Source: Clostridiales bacterium (GTDB lineage Bacteria > Bacillota > Clostridia > Lachnospirales > Cellulosilyticaceae). From it: DNA of 15,958 nucleotides. This document shows, in pieces, positions 5,432 through 12,880 of the stretch. A program made the translations under genes and the position numbers. The first letter of the stretch is position 1; each line of letters begins with the position of its first letter. The DNA lies in the NCBI GenBank assembly GCA_019418225.1, contig DYCF01000067.1:1-15958 (forward strand), read 5' to 3'. The notes beneath the pieces are model-generated. The model was given only the letters and a program-made list of their open reading frames with translations. It was not told the origin of the DNA and did not search any database.

Positions 5432-8140
5432 TTAATTTAATTTTAAGATAGTAAGGGTGGATTTAAAAATCTTGAGATATTTAAGAGAAAGATTAATGAT
5501 AGAGAGTATATTAGGAGAGTTACTAGTAGTGAGTGTAGTATGAATGACTAAGAAAGATTTTTTGATAATGTAAGGAGAAGTATAAGAAAGTGGAATACCA
5601 TTTAAACATAATTGGATGGAAGTAGGAGAGTCAGTTGTAGTACAAAAATGGGCTAAAAATGTTATGAGATAAGTAGAATCACTTTCTAGTAAAAGAGAAG
5701 GAATCGAATATTGAATGGCATTTCCAGTTTTAGAAATTTCTTTGCCAAGGTCAAAGTTTCTATTTGATGGGAGAATATAGCAATTTGAATTCTGGATACA
5801 AATACTGCTAAGAGAAATAGTTGACATGGGGCCGGTAGGTCCAGTAGGACCAGTAGGCCCAACAATACCTCTGGCACCGATAGAACCAGCAGGGCCAGTG
5901 GGACCAACAGAGCCAGTAGGACCGGTAGGACCGGTAGGCCCAGCAATACCTCTGACTCCAATAGGGCCAGTAGGACCCATAATGCCAATAGGCCCCGTAG
6001 CACCAGTGATACCTCTAGTTCCAATAGGCCCCGTAGGTCCTGTGACACCTTGAGCACCTTGAGAACCAGTAGGTCCCGTAGCGCCAGAGAGGCCTCTAGC
6101 CCCAATAGCCCCCGTAGGCCCGGTGGCGCCCTGAGAACCAACAGGCCCTGTAGCCCCGGAAATACCTCTAGCCCCAATAGGACCGGTGGGGCCAGCAGCA
6201 CCTTGAGAACCGGCCGGCCCCGTAGCGCCAGAAGTACCTCTAGATCCAATAGCACCAGTAGGCCCAGTAGGCCCTTGAGGACCAGTAGGTCCAGTAGGAC
6301 AGGTAACGGAACAAGAACTTACGCTAACGGTAGTTGTAGCCTGGTTGTTTGTAGTATCAGTGTCGTGAGTAGAACTACTAACGCTTGCTGTATTTGACAA
6401 AAAACTACTGGATGTATCATTTACAGTACCTTGAATGTAGAGGGTAATTGTATCGCCACTAGCTAAACTACTTAAGGTAAGGGAGTCGCTCCAATCTGAC
6501 CAAGTTGTATCTGTGCTTAATTTGTAAAGGGGATTAAGTAAGGATACTTGGTCTGTAATAACAACATCACTAGCCGTATCAGGACCAGCATTAGAAACTT
6601 TAAGTGTATAGGTGGCCAATGCACCGATTTGTATAGGGTCAGGAGAGGTGGTTTTTGAGATGCTCAAATCAGCACTAGGTAAGACAGTTAAAGGCGCATT
6701 AGAAGAGTTACTATTAAAACCAGTAGGGATACCACCTTCAACAGGTGTATAGTCAAAAGAAACTTTTGCACTGTTTAAAATTGGATTGGTAGTAGGTTTT
6801 GAAACAATCTTTGCACGAAAGCTAATTATAACAGTAGATTTGGAATTAAGTCTAGCATCATTTGAAGCCGAAATATAAAAACCTGTCGTAGGATTAGCGC
6901 TTGTATTAGAGACATTATTAATGGTGACAGAACCAGATATAAATTCAAGATTACTAGGTAGGGTATCAGAAAAGAATACATGAAATAGTGGATAGTCTGT
7001 GGTATTTGTAAAAGTAGATGTATAGGTAACAATCTCGCCTAGATAAGCGCTTGTAGGTGTAACTGTTTTTGTAGGTGTTAAGGTAGCCGCAGATAGGGTG
7101 ATTTCACGAAGCCTTACTTCATCTATAGCATAATCATTACCATTAGCAGCAGGACCTTCGCTAAGAAATTTCACAGTAATTTTTGAATTTGAGCCAGTAT
7201 TAAGTAGTGTGCCTATTTCTTTCCACTTAGGGACAACTGTCTGTATGGGAAGCTGAACGCCTAATGTTTCGTCATAAAGGGTGGAACCATCGGCAGATAA
7301 AATCTGGACACCTAGTGCAGGAAGTGCTAATCCGAGTTTATTATCTAAATTAGCAATCCAGGTAGAAAATAAATAATAGGTATTGGGAGAGACGGTTAGT
7401 TCTTGTTGGAAAATAACAGCCCCAGGATTATCGCCGTTTATAGGAAGAAAACGACCTGTCTCATCGCCAGTAGTTTTATTAGATAAGACCCACCAGGAAT
7501 AATCTGAGCGAGGATAAAGAATATTGGTAATGCTATAGTTACCATCTATAATAGCTTCGCCAGGGCCTGAATAATTAAAGTCGGTAATGATATCGGAATA
7601 GGGAGAAGTCTCTGGACGCGAATTAGCAGCAGTACCAGCTACAAAAGAACCAAAAAGACCATTATCAGCGATAGTTATAAGATTAGTGGTAGAAAGAGAG
7701 GCTGTAGAATCTAAAACTGTTTCAATGGGAGAGTAAGTTATAGGACCGTCTAAAAAATTCTGATCAGTTAAATTATCTGTAGAAACAGTAATGAAAAGAG
7801 TGTTGGGGGTAGTAGAATCTAGATTGGTTGCAATGCTAGGTGGATTACTCACATAAGATAAAGGAGGGTCGGTACCTTTAGGCGTAGAACCTGTAGTAGC
7901 GTCAGAAAAATTGCCACTAGTGTTAGTTGCAGTATCACCGTAGGCTTCTACAAGAATATAACTTCCAGCAGGAACATTAGTGAAAGTAAAAGAGCCATCA
8001 GAACTGGTTATAGCATTAATACGGCTAGTTGTAGTGGTGTTTTGAAGGACGATAGGAACATTAGGTATGCCACTATCAGAAGACGTTACAGAGGTAGTTC
8101 TATTGACATCAAAAATCAGACGACCTGATACAGTAGGCAA
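5432..8140 (-). CDS. Collagen-like surface protein with CnaB-like, DUF11 and BclA-type C-terminal domains
   Basis: 902 aa, TTG start with AAAGGAG (complement of 8150-8156) nine bases upstream. Order: SdrD/CnaB-like β domain (about 1-70, with SSDGSFTFTNVPAGSYILVEA); a linker typical of clostridial proteins of this class (about 95-140); a jelly-roll-like region (about 155-348); two DUF11 repeats (about 352-466 and 489-608); a collagen region of 52 uninterrupted Gly-X-Y triplets (617-772); and a C-terminal β domain (773-902) resembling the BclA/C1q-like trimerisation head. No signal peptide, sortase motif or membrane segment is seen, as for many exosporium or spore-surface proteins. Thr at Y positions suggests glycosylation. 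Cysteines 610 and 614 directly precede the triple helix. A spore-surface role is inference; secretion by another route is possible. Confidence 0.9.
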   Translation of the reverse strand: MPTVSGRLIFDVNRTTSVTSSDSGIPNVPIVLQNTTTTSRINAITSSDGSFTFTNVPAGSYILVEAYGDTATNTSGNFSDATTGSTPKGTDPPLSYVSNPPSIATNLDSTTPNTLFITVSTDNLTDQNFLDGPITYSPIETVLDSTASLSTTNLITIADNGLFGSFVAGTAANSRPETSPYSDIITDFNYSGPGEAIIDGNYSITNILYPRSDYSWWVLSNKTTGDETGRFLPINGDNPGAVIFQQELTVSPNTYYLFSTWIANLDNKLGLALPALGVQILSADGSTLYDETLGVQLPIQTVVPKWKEIGTLLNTGSNSKITVKFLSEGPAANGNDYAIDEVRLREITLSAATLTPTKTVTPTSAYLGEIVTYTSTFTNTTDYPLFHVFFSDTLPSNLEFISGSVTINNVSNTSANPTTGFYISASNDARLNSKSTVIISFRAKIVSKPTTNPILNSAKVSFDYTPVEGGIPTGFNSNSSNAPLTVLPSADLSISKTTSPDPIQIGALATYTLKVSNAGPDTASDVVITDQVSLLNPLYKLSTDTTWSDWSDSLTLSSLASGDTITLYIQGTVNDTSSSFLSNTASVSSSTHDTDTTNNQATTTVSVSSCSVTCPTGPTGPQGPTGPTGAIGSRGTSGATGPAGSQGAAGPTGPIGARGISGATGPVGSQGATGPTGAIGARGLSGATGPTGSQGAQGVTGPTGPIGTRGITGATGPIGIMGPTGPIGVRGIAGPTGPTGPTGSVGPTGPAGSIGARGIVGPTGPTGPTGPMSTISLSSICIQNSNCYILPSNRNFDLGKEISKTGNAIQYSIPSLLLESDSTYLITFLAHFCTTTDSPTSIQLCLNGIPLSYTSPYIIKKSFLVIHTTLTTSNSPNILSIINLSLKYLKIFKSTLTILKLN
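6050..6265 (-). repeat. Three 72-bp tandem units in the collagen region
   Basis: Residues 626-649, 650-673 and 674-697 are three copies of a 24-residue (eight-triplet) unit of the form GPTG-I-G-RG-SGATGP-GSQGA-. Further, more diverged or shortened copies follow to residue 772. The whole Gly-X-Y region is 5825-6292. Such units expand and contract by slippage, so copy number probably varies among strains. Confidence 0.85.
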
Positions 8141-8176
8141 TGTAAATATCTCCTTTCAGAAATATAAGCGCTAATT

Positions 8177-8185
8177 TATCATATG
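8177..8185 (-). promoter_or_regulatory. Candidate σE/σK-type -10 element for the collagen-like gene
   Basis: On the reverse strand, CATATGATA fits the mother-cell sigma factor -10 pattern CATANNNTA, about 37 bases before the TTG start. The -35 side is only loosely matched (ATA, 16 bases upstream). The site sits in a short palindrome, so a chance match is possible. It agrees with a spore-surface role for the protein. Confidence 0.3.
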
Positions 8186-8217
8186 ATATAAATAAAAAAG
8201 GTATAACTATAAATGGC

Positions 8218-8250
8218 AAAAGCTATGGAGGTTCTAAGTCCATAGCTTTT
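8218..8250. terminator. Terminator-like hairpin between rpsD and the collagen-like gene
   Basis: A 12-bp stem (8218-8229 with 8239-8250) and 9-base loop. On the reverse strand, in the direction of rpsD, it is followed by four Ts; on the forward strand by a longer T-run. It probably ends rpsD transcripts. Its arms AAAAGCTATGG/CCATAGCTTTT are identical to the core of the terminator at 5366-5421. Confidence 0.7.
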
Positions 8251-8319
8251 TTATATGGGAGGGAGTCTAGGCCTCTCCATAAGTTTAGATATATTGGTTT
8301 CTAAATATGTGTGTGTTTA

Positions 8320-8907
8320 TTATCTAGAATAATACTCGATAATAAGTTGCTCGTTAATTTGAATAGGAAGCTCATCACGTTGAGGCGTCCTAATGAGTGT
8401 ACCTTTTAGTCTATCGCGATTTACTTCAAGGTATGGGAAATCAGTTGCAATTTCCATGTTGTCTTTGAAAATTTGTAAGTCTTGAGATTTTTCTTTAAGT
8501 GAAATTACATCACCTACTTTAACAGCATAAGAAGGTCTATCAACTTTCTTGCCATTAATAAGGAAATGACCGTGGTTAACCATTTGTCTTGCTTGGCGAA
8601 TAGAACGTGCAAAGCCCATTCTATAAACCATATTATCAAATCTTGTTTCAAGAGCTGATAAGAAAATTGGACCAGGGTTTGAGCCTGCTTTTAATGCCTT
8701 GTTTACGTATTTAGCAAATTGTTTTTCTAAAACCCCGTAATAGGCTCTTAATCTTTGTTTCTCAAGTAGTTGAGTACCGTAATCAGAGAGTTTTTTACTG
8801 TCCCTACTTGTTGTATTTGTTGCTCTGTCCATTGCTTTAGGATGCCCTACTACGTTTAATCCAAGGCTTCGGCACATCTTAAAACGTGGACCCATCATTT
8901 TTGCCAT
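8320..8907 (-). CDS. rpsD: 30S ribosomal protein S4, stand-alone copy
   Basis: 195 aa. Binds 16S rRNA early in 30S assembly. The N-terminal S4 domain (about 1-87) contains KKLSDYGTQLLEKQRLRAYYGV. The S4 RNA-binding domain (about 88-150) contains RQARQMVNHGHFLINGKKV. The C-terminus EYYSR is typical. It has only one Cys near the N-terminus (C12), so it is of the type without the zinc-binding cysteine cluster. ATG 8907 is preceded by AGGAGGAC (complement of 8911-8917). It is monocistronic and not next to rpsM, rpsK or rpoA; Clostridia often carry a second S4 in the alpha operon, so this may be a paralogue. In other Firmicutes lone rpsD is autoregulated by S4; the short leader here shows no clear S4-binding RNA fold. 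Confidence 0.95.
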   Translation of the reverse strand: MAKMMGPRFKMCRSLGLNVVGHPKAMDRATNTTSRDSKKLSDYGTQLLEKQRLRAYYGVLEKQFAKYVNKALKAGSNPGPIFLSALETRFDNMVYRMGFARSIRQARQMVNHGHFLINGKKVDRPSYAVKVGDVISLKEKSQDLQIFKDNMEIATDFPYLEVNRDRLKGTLIRTPQRDELPIQINEQLIIEYYSR

Positions 8908-8925
8908 ATTGTCCTCCTGTTCTTA

Positions 8926-8941
8926 ATAATAAGCTTATTAT
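8926..8941 (-). promoter_or_regulatory. 16-bp perfect palindrome at the presumed rpsD transcription start
   Basis: ATAATAAGCTTATTAT is a perfect palindrome with no spacer, so it cannot form a normal RNA hairpin. It lies between the reverse-strand -10 TATAAT (complement of 8945-8950) and the ribosome binding site. A protein operator is possible, but AT-rich DNA makes short palindromes common. Confidence 0.25.
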
Positions 8942-8944
8942 GAG

Positions 8945-8950
8945 ATTATA
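8945..8950 (-). promoter_or_regulatory. rpsD: Candidate -10 element of rpsD
   Basis: TATAAT on the reverse strand, 37 bases upstream of the ATG. The -35 at 17 bases (CATTAA) is weak. It would give a leader of about 30 bases. Confidence 0.4.
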
Positions 8951-8971
8951 ATAACACAAGTTAAAGATTAA

Positions 8972-8986
8972 TGAAAGTCATTATCA
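8972..8986 (-). promoter_or_regulatory. Fur-family-like box upstream of rpsD
   Basis: TGAAAGTCATTATCA on the forward strand matches 12 of 14 defined positions of the Bacillus 7-1-7 Fur box TGATAATNATTATCA. It overlaps where the -35 of rpsD should be. Fur, PerR and Zur sites share this architecture; half of this one (ATTATCA) is a perfect Fur half-site. A real regulatory role is inference. Confidence 0.3.
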
Positions 8987-9356
8987 ATAAAAAATATAAA
9001 TTTGTAAAATCTGTACATAAAATTTTGGAAAATAGTACTTTGAAATATAAGATGTAGATAAATATAACTTGTAGAGTTAAAAACTCAGTTTAATTAGTCC
9101 TAAATAAAAGTGAGTGGCTGAAAAGAAGTTTAACTTATTTATCATCCTATGAAAAATGAGAGTGAAAATATAAAAACTGGCACAAAATATAGGCGCATGT
9201 AAATTTAATGCTTAAATATAATAATAAATCAAATAAATACTATTGGAAAATGATTATTTGTTGGTTTATAATGTTAAGTAATAGAATAATTAAAATAGAT
9301 AAAATAAATAGTCAATTGATTTGCCCAGATAAAAGTGGTAGGTTATTTAAATAAAG
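8987..9356. other. Long AT-rich divergent intergenic region
   Basis: The rpsD-nrdA gap is 595 bases. Apart from the rpsD-side sites and the NrdR region, it holds no supported gene. The longest open stretch is a 17-codon ATG frame at 9149-9202 without a ribosome binding site. TTGGAA (9243-9248) and TATAAT (9267-9272), 18 bases apart, could be a second, distal nrdA promoter. A short hairpin GAGTT-AAA-AACTC lies near 9078-9090 with no T-run. No riboswitch fold was recognised. Confidence 0.4.
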
Positions 9357-9372
9357 ACACATATATAGTACT
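9357..9372 (+). promoter_or_regulatory. NrdR box 1 (imperfect)
   Basis: ACACATATATAGTACT resembles the NrdR consensus acaCwAtATaTwGtgt. There are seven rather than eight bases between the conserved C and G. Its centre is 31 to 32 bp from the centre of box 2, the three-turn spacing normal for paired NrdR boxes. Confidence 0.65.
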
Positions 9373-9373
9373 T

Positions 9374-9401
9374 TTGTAAAAGTGAGTATACTATATATAG
9401 T
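9374..9401 (+). promoter_or_regulatory. Candidate nrdAB promoter
   Basis: TTGTAA (9374-9379) and TATAGT (9396-9401) are separated by 16 bases. The -10 lies inside NrdR box 2 and the -35 falls between the two boxes, so NrdR binding would block RNA polymerase. The leader to the GTG start would be about 95 bases. Confidence 0.55.
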
Positions 9402-9403
9402 AT
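9388..9403 (+). promoter_or_regulatory. NrdR box 2 (perfect palindrome)
   Basis: ATACTATATATAGTAT is a perfect 16-bp palindrome that fits the core of the NrdR consensus CwAtATaTwG at every position. NrdR is the ATP/dATP-sensing repressor of ribonucleotide reductase operons. Its position directly before nrdA makes the assignment strong. The nrdR gene itself is not in the window. Confidence 0.85.
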
Positions 9404-9502
9404 TGAAAATGACGGATTACAGATAAGATAAAGCAGCACAATAGCTTAGAATATATAGACTGTAAGAAAAAATAGAAGGAAGAAGAGAAGGGAAGCGAGA
9501 TA

Positions 9503-11743
9503 GTGAGCCAGTTTAATGTAGAAGTTTTTAATGAATTAATGTTACAAAAAAATATCATGGATACGCTTACACAGATTCAAGAAGAATACAAAGAAGATGG
9601 GTATAGCTTAGAAAAGCTTTATACGAGAGTGAAACTTTTATATAAAGAAGGAATGAGTGAAGAGGCAAGAATTAATACACTTATTAAATCTGCAGTGGAA
9701 CTTATTACAAAGGAAGCTCCTAAGTGGGAGTTCATTGCTTCTAGATTATTAATGTGTAAAGCAAATGCAGAAATTCATGAACGTATGCAAAAAGGCGGGA
9801 TCACAAGTTTTTATGAGAAGCTTTTATATTTAACAAAAGAACAGCTTTATGGGGAATATATTTTAGAAAATTATAATAAGGAAGAAATAGATAGTTTGGC
9901 TACTTATATGAAAGAAGAACGTACAAACTTACTTAATTATAGTGGACTTGATTTACTGTTAAATCGTTATGTAATTAGAAGTCATAGCCATGAATTATTA
10001 GAAACACCACAAGAAATGTTTATGGGTATTGCCATGCACTTAGCTTTAAATGAAAAAGAAAAAGTAAAATGGGCAAAAGCTTTCTATGATTTATTAAGTC
10101 AGCTTAAAGTGACAGTTGCAACACCTACTATGTCAAATGCACGCAAACCTTATTATCAACTTTCCTCATGTTTCATTGATACAGTACCAGATAGCTTAGA
10201 GGGTATTTATAGAAGTATTACAAATTTTGCACAGGTTTCTAAGTTTGGTGGTGGTATGGGACTTTATTTTGGGAAGGTACGTGCCAATGGAAGTAGTATT
10301 CGTGGTTTCGAGGGTGCTGCTGGTGGTGTTATTCGTTGGATTAAACTTGCTAATGATACAGCTACAGCAGTAGACCAATTAGGAGTAAGACAAGGCGCAG
10401 TTGCATGTTACTTAGATGTTTGGCATAAGGATTTACCAGAATTCTTGCAGCTTAGAACAAATAATGGGGATGACCGTATGAAAGCCCATGATGTTTTCAC
10501 AGGTGTATGTTACCCAGATTTATTCTGGAAAATCGCAAAAGAAGATATTGAAGGGGACTGGCATTTAATGTGTCCTCATGAAATCCAAACAGTAATGGGA
10601 TATGCCCTTGAAGACTTCTATGGTGAGGAGTGGGAAAAACGTTATTTAGAATGCATTAAGGAAGAACGTATTAGCAAACGCACCGTTAAGATTAAAGACC
10701 TTATTCGTCTGATCTTAAAATCTTCTGTAGAAACAGGTGCACCATTTACATTTAACCGCGATCATGTGAATAAAATGAATCCAAATGGTCATGAAGGGAT
10801 GATTTATTGTTCTAACCTTTGTACAGAGATTGCTCAAAATATGAGCGAGATTAAAGGGATTAAAAAAGAAGTAAAGGTAATTGATGGACAAACGGTAGTG
10901 GTAGAAAGTATGGAAGCTGGGGATTTCGTAGTGTGTAACTTAGCCTCTCTTACACTTCCTAACATCGAAGAAGATGAACTGGAAGATGTAGTTTATACTA
11001 TTACAAGAGCTTTAGATAATGTTATTGACCTTAACTTCTATCCACTTGAGTATGCAAAAATTACTAATAGAGGCTATAGACCAATTGGACTTGGAGCAAG
11101 TGGGTACCATCATTTACTTGCTAAAAAAGATATTCCTTTTGAATCACAGGAGCATCTTGATTACATTGAAGATTTATTTGAAAAAATCAATTTTTATGCT
11201 ATTAAAGCAAGTAGCAGTTTAGCAGCAGAAAAAGGAATGTATAGTCATTTTGAAGGTAGTGATTGGCAGACAGGGGCATACTTTGAAAAACGTCATTATG
11301 AGAGCGAAATGTGGGTAAACTTAAAAGCAGAGGTTGCAAAGAATGGTATGCGTAATGGCTATTTATTAGCTATTGCACCGACTAGCTCTACATCTATTAT
11401 TTCAGGGACTACAGCATCTATTGACCCTATTATGAAGAAATATTATATTGAAGAGAAAAAAGGTGCACTTATTCCACGTGTAGCACCAGACTTAAATGCA
11501 CAAACTGTATGGCTTTATAAAAATGCACATTATATGGATCAGACATGGCTTGTAAAAGCAGCAGCTATCAGACAACGTCATATTGACCAGGCACAATCAC
11601 TTAATTTATATATCACACCAAACTTCTCAATGCGTAAACTATTAGATTTATATCTTTTAGCATGGGAAGAAGGCGTAAAAACAATTTATTATGTAAGAAG
11701 CCAATCTCTAGAAGTAGAAGAATGTGATTCTTGTTCAGCATAA
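9503..11743 (+). CDS. nrdA: Ribonucleoside-diphosphate reductase, large (alpha) subunit
   Basis: 746 aa; reduces ribonucleotides to deoxyribonucleotides. Key residues by alignment to E. coli NrdA from memory: redox pair C223 and C478, radical cysteine C440 with N438 and E442 in SNLCTEI, radical-transfer tyrosines Y729-Y730 (IYYVRSQS), and the C-terminal shuttle pair C741/C744. The N-terminal 75 residues align with only the second half of the E. coli ATP-cone; the nucleotide-binding KRDG hairpin is absent, so dATP activity control is probably lost. GTG start with a weak AAGGGA upstream. It lies 29 bases ahead of nrdB and under paired NrdR boxes. No nrdI or nrdH is nearby, which favours a class Ia-type over a class Ib enzyme; some annotators may call it nrdE. 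Confidence 0.95.
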   Translation: MSQFNVEVFNELMLQKNIMDTLTQIQEEYKEDGYSLEKLYTRVKLLYKEGMSEEARINTLIKSAVELITKEAPKWEFIASRLLMCKANAEIHERMQKGGITSFYEKLLYLTKEQLYGEYILENYNKEEIDSLATYMKEERTNLLNYSGLDLLLNRYVIRSHSHELLETPQEMFMGIAMHLALNEKEKVKWAKAFYDLLSQLKVTVATPTMSNARKPYYQLSSCFIDTVPDSLEGIYRSITNFAQVSKFGGGMGLYFGKVRANGSSIRGFEGAAGGVIRWIKLANDTATAVDQLGVRQGAVACYLDVWHKDLPEFLQLRTNNGDDRMKAHDVFTGVCYPDLFWKIAKEDIEGDWHLMCPHEIQTVMGYALEDFYGEEWEKRYLECIKEERISKRTVKIKDLIRLILKSSVETGAPFTFNRDHVNKMNPNGHEGMIYCSNLCTEIAQNMSEIKGIKKEVKVIDGQTVVVESMEAGDFVVCNLASLTLPNIEEDELEDVVYTITRALDNVIDLNFYPLEYAKITNRGYRPIGLGASGYHHLLAKKDIPFESQEHLDYIEDLFEKINFYAIKASSSLAAEKGMYSHFEGSDWQTGAYFEKRHYESEMWVNLKAEVAKNGMRNGYLLAIAPTSSTSIISGTTASIDPIMKKYYIEEKKGALIPRVAPDLNAQTVWLYKNAHYMDQTWLVKAAAIRQRHIDQAQSLNLYITPNFSMRKLLDLYLLAWEEGVKTIYYVRSQSLEVEECDSCSA

Positions 11744-11772
11744 TATCTTATTAAAAATAAGAGGAGGAACGT

Positions 11773-12816
11773 ATGGAGAAGTTAGTAAAGAAATTACTGT
11801 TTAATGAAAATGGGGACATCGAGGTTTCAAAGAGAAGACTTATTAATGGGAATACCACAAATCTTAATGACTTCAATAATATGAAGTATACATGGGTAAG
11901 TAAGTGGTACCGTCAAGGTATGAATAATTTCTGGATTCCAGAGGAAATCAACTTAACACAAGATGTGAAGGATTATCGTGAACTCGATGAAGCGGAGCGC
12001 ACGGCTTATAATAAGACATTATCATTCTTAATTTTTTTAGATAGTGTGCAAACAGCCAATTTACCAAATATTGCGCAATATATTACAGCAAATGAAGTAA
12101 ACCTTTGTCTATCGATTCAAGCTTTCCAAGAAGCTGTTCACTCTCAAAGCTATGGGTATATGCTAGATACGATTTGTTCACCACTTGAAAGAAATGAGAT
12201 ATTATATCAATGGAAGGATGATGAGCATTTACTTGCGCGTAATAAATTCATTGGGGATTTATATAATGAGTTCCAAGTAAATCAAAGCCCATTTTATCTT
12301 TTAAAAACAATGATTGCCAACTACATTTTAGAAGGTATTTATTTCTATTCAGGTTTTATGTTCTTCTATAATCTAGCACGTAATGGTAAAATGCCAGGTT
12401 CTGTACAAGAAATTCGTTATATTAATAGAGATGAAAATACACACCTTTGGCTATTTAGATCTTTAATTTTAGAAATGAAAAATGAAGAACCTGAGTTGTT
12501 TACAGAAGAAAATATTGAAGTGTTTAGAGCCATGATGCGTCAAGGTGTAGAAGAAGAAATTGCTTGGGGACACTATGTAATTGGAGATAACATTGAAGGT
12601 TTAAACAAAGAAATGGTGGCATCTTACATTAAATACCTTGGGAACTTACGTTCAGAAAACTTAGGTTTTGGTGTACTTTATGAAGGGTATGAAAAAGAAC
12701 CAGAAAGTATGAAGTGGGTATCTGAATATAGTGATGCCAATGGGATTAAAACAGACTTCTTTGAGGCTAAATCAAGTGCTTATGCGAAAGCATCAACTTT
12801 AATTGATGATTTATAA
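11773..12816 (+). CDS. nrdB: Ribonucleoside-diphosphate reductase, small (beta) subunit
   Basis: 347 aa ferritin-like radical-generating subunit, partner of NrdA. Metal ligands and radical site are all visible: D90 (FLDSVQ), E120 and H123 (FQEAVHSQSY), radical tyrosine Y127 seven residues after E120, E187 (LEGIYFY), and E221 and H224 (RDENTHL). The retained tyrosine argues for a normal Fe or Mn tyrosyl-radical enzyme rather than the Chlamydia Phe type. GAGGAGGAA is directly upstream of ATG 11773. It needs O2 or an oxidant for radical assembly, which is notable in an anaerobe. Strict anaerobes usually also carry class III NrdD, not seen here. It is followed by a terminator that also seems to hold a promoter. 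Confidence 0.95.
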   Translation: MEKLVKKLLFNENGDIEVSKRRLINGNTTNLNDFNNMKYTWVSKWYRQGMNNFWIPEEINLTQDVKDYRELDEAERTAYNKTLSFLIFLDSVQTANLPNIAQYITANEVNLCLSIQAFQEAVHSQSYGYMLDTICSPLERNEILYQWKDDEHLLARNKFIGDLYNEFQVNQSPFYLLKTMIANYILEGIYFYSGFMFFYNLARNGKMPGSVQEIRYINRDENTHLWLFRSLILEMKNEEPELFTEENIEVFRAMMRQGVEEEIAWGHYVIGDNIEGLNKEMVASYIKYLGNLRSENLGFGVLYEGYEKEPESMKWVSEYSDANGIKTDFFEAKSSAYAKASTLIDDL

Positions 12817-12826
12817 AATAAATATA

Positions 12827-12855
12827 TTGAAAATACCTAGCAAATTAACTATGAT
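12827..12855 (+). promoter_or_regulatory. Promoter nested in the nrdB terminator
   Basis: TTGAAA (12827-12832) and TATGAT (12850-12855) with an exact 17-base spacer form a good σA promoter. The -35 overlaps the left arm of the terminator stem and the -10 lies in its inner loop. Transcription would start near 12862 and read into the small membrane gene and secDF. No other room for a promoter exists between the T-run and the ribosome binding site at 12888. Confidence 0.6.
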
Positions 12856-12880
12856 AAAGTTAATAGCTAGGTATTTTTTT
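12830..12880 (+). terminator. Terminator of nrdAB
   Basis: Outer 12-bp stem (12830-12841 with 12866-12877), inner 6-bp stem (12845-12850 with 12858-12863), then a T-run to 12880. It starts 13 bases after the nrdB stop. Confidence 0.85.

Noticed and set aside
6050..6265. Regular repeats that might suggest a CRISPR array
   Set aside because: The units are contiguous 72-bp coding repeats without unique spacers, in frame with the Gly-X-Y pattern.
5826..6397. Forward-strand open frames rich in Gly-Pro-Val and Arg-Ser opposite the collagen region
   Set aside because: They are mirror images of the GC-rich Gly-X-Y repeats on the reverse strand, with no ribosome binding site and no domain.
8254..8281. 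Hairpin TATGGGAGG/CCTCTCCATA after rpsD
   Set aside because: The stem has a bulge and no T-run on either strand; the hairpin at 8218-8250 is the better terminator.
9149..9202. 17-codon ATG frame in the rpsD-nrdA gap
   Set aside because: No ribosome binding site, no promoter-to-terminator context, and length expected by chance.
9108..9202. GTGGCTG-like bases that might hint at a cobalamin riboswitch before the reductase operon
   Set aside because: The surrounding sequence is too AT-rich, the B12-box is absent, and the NrdR boxes explain the regulation.
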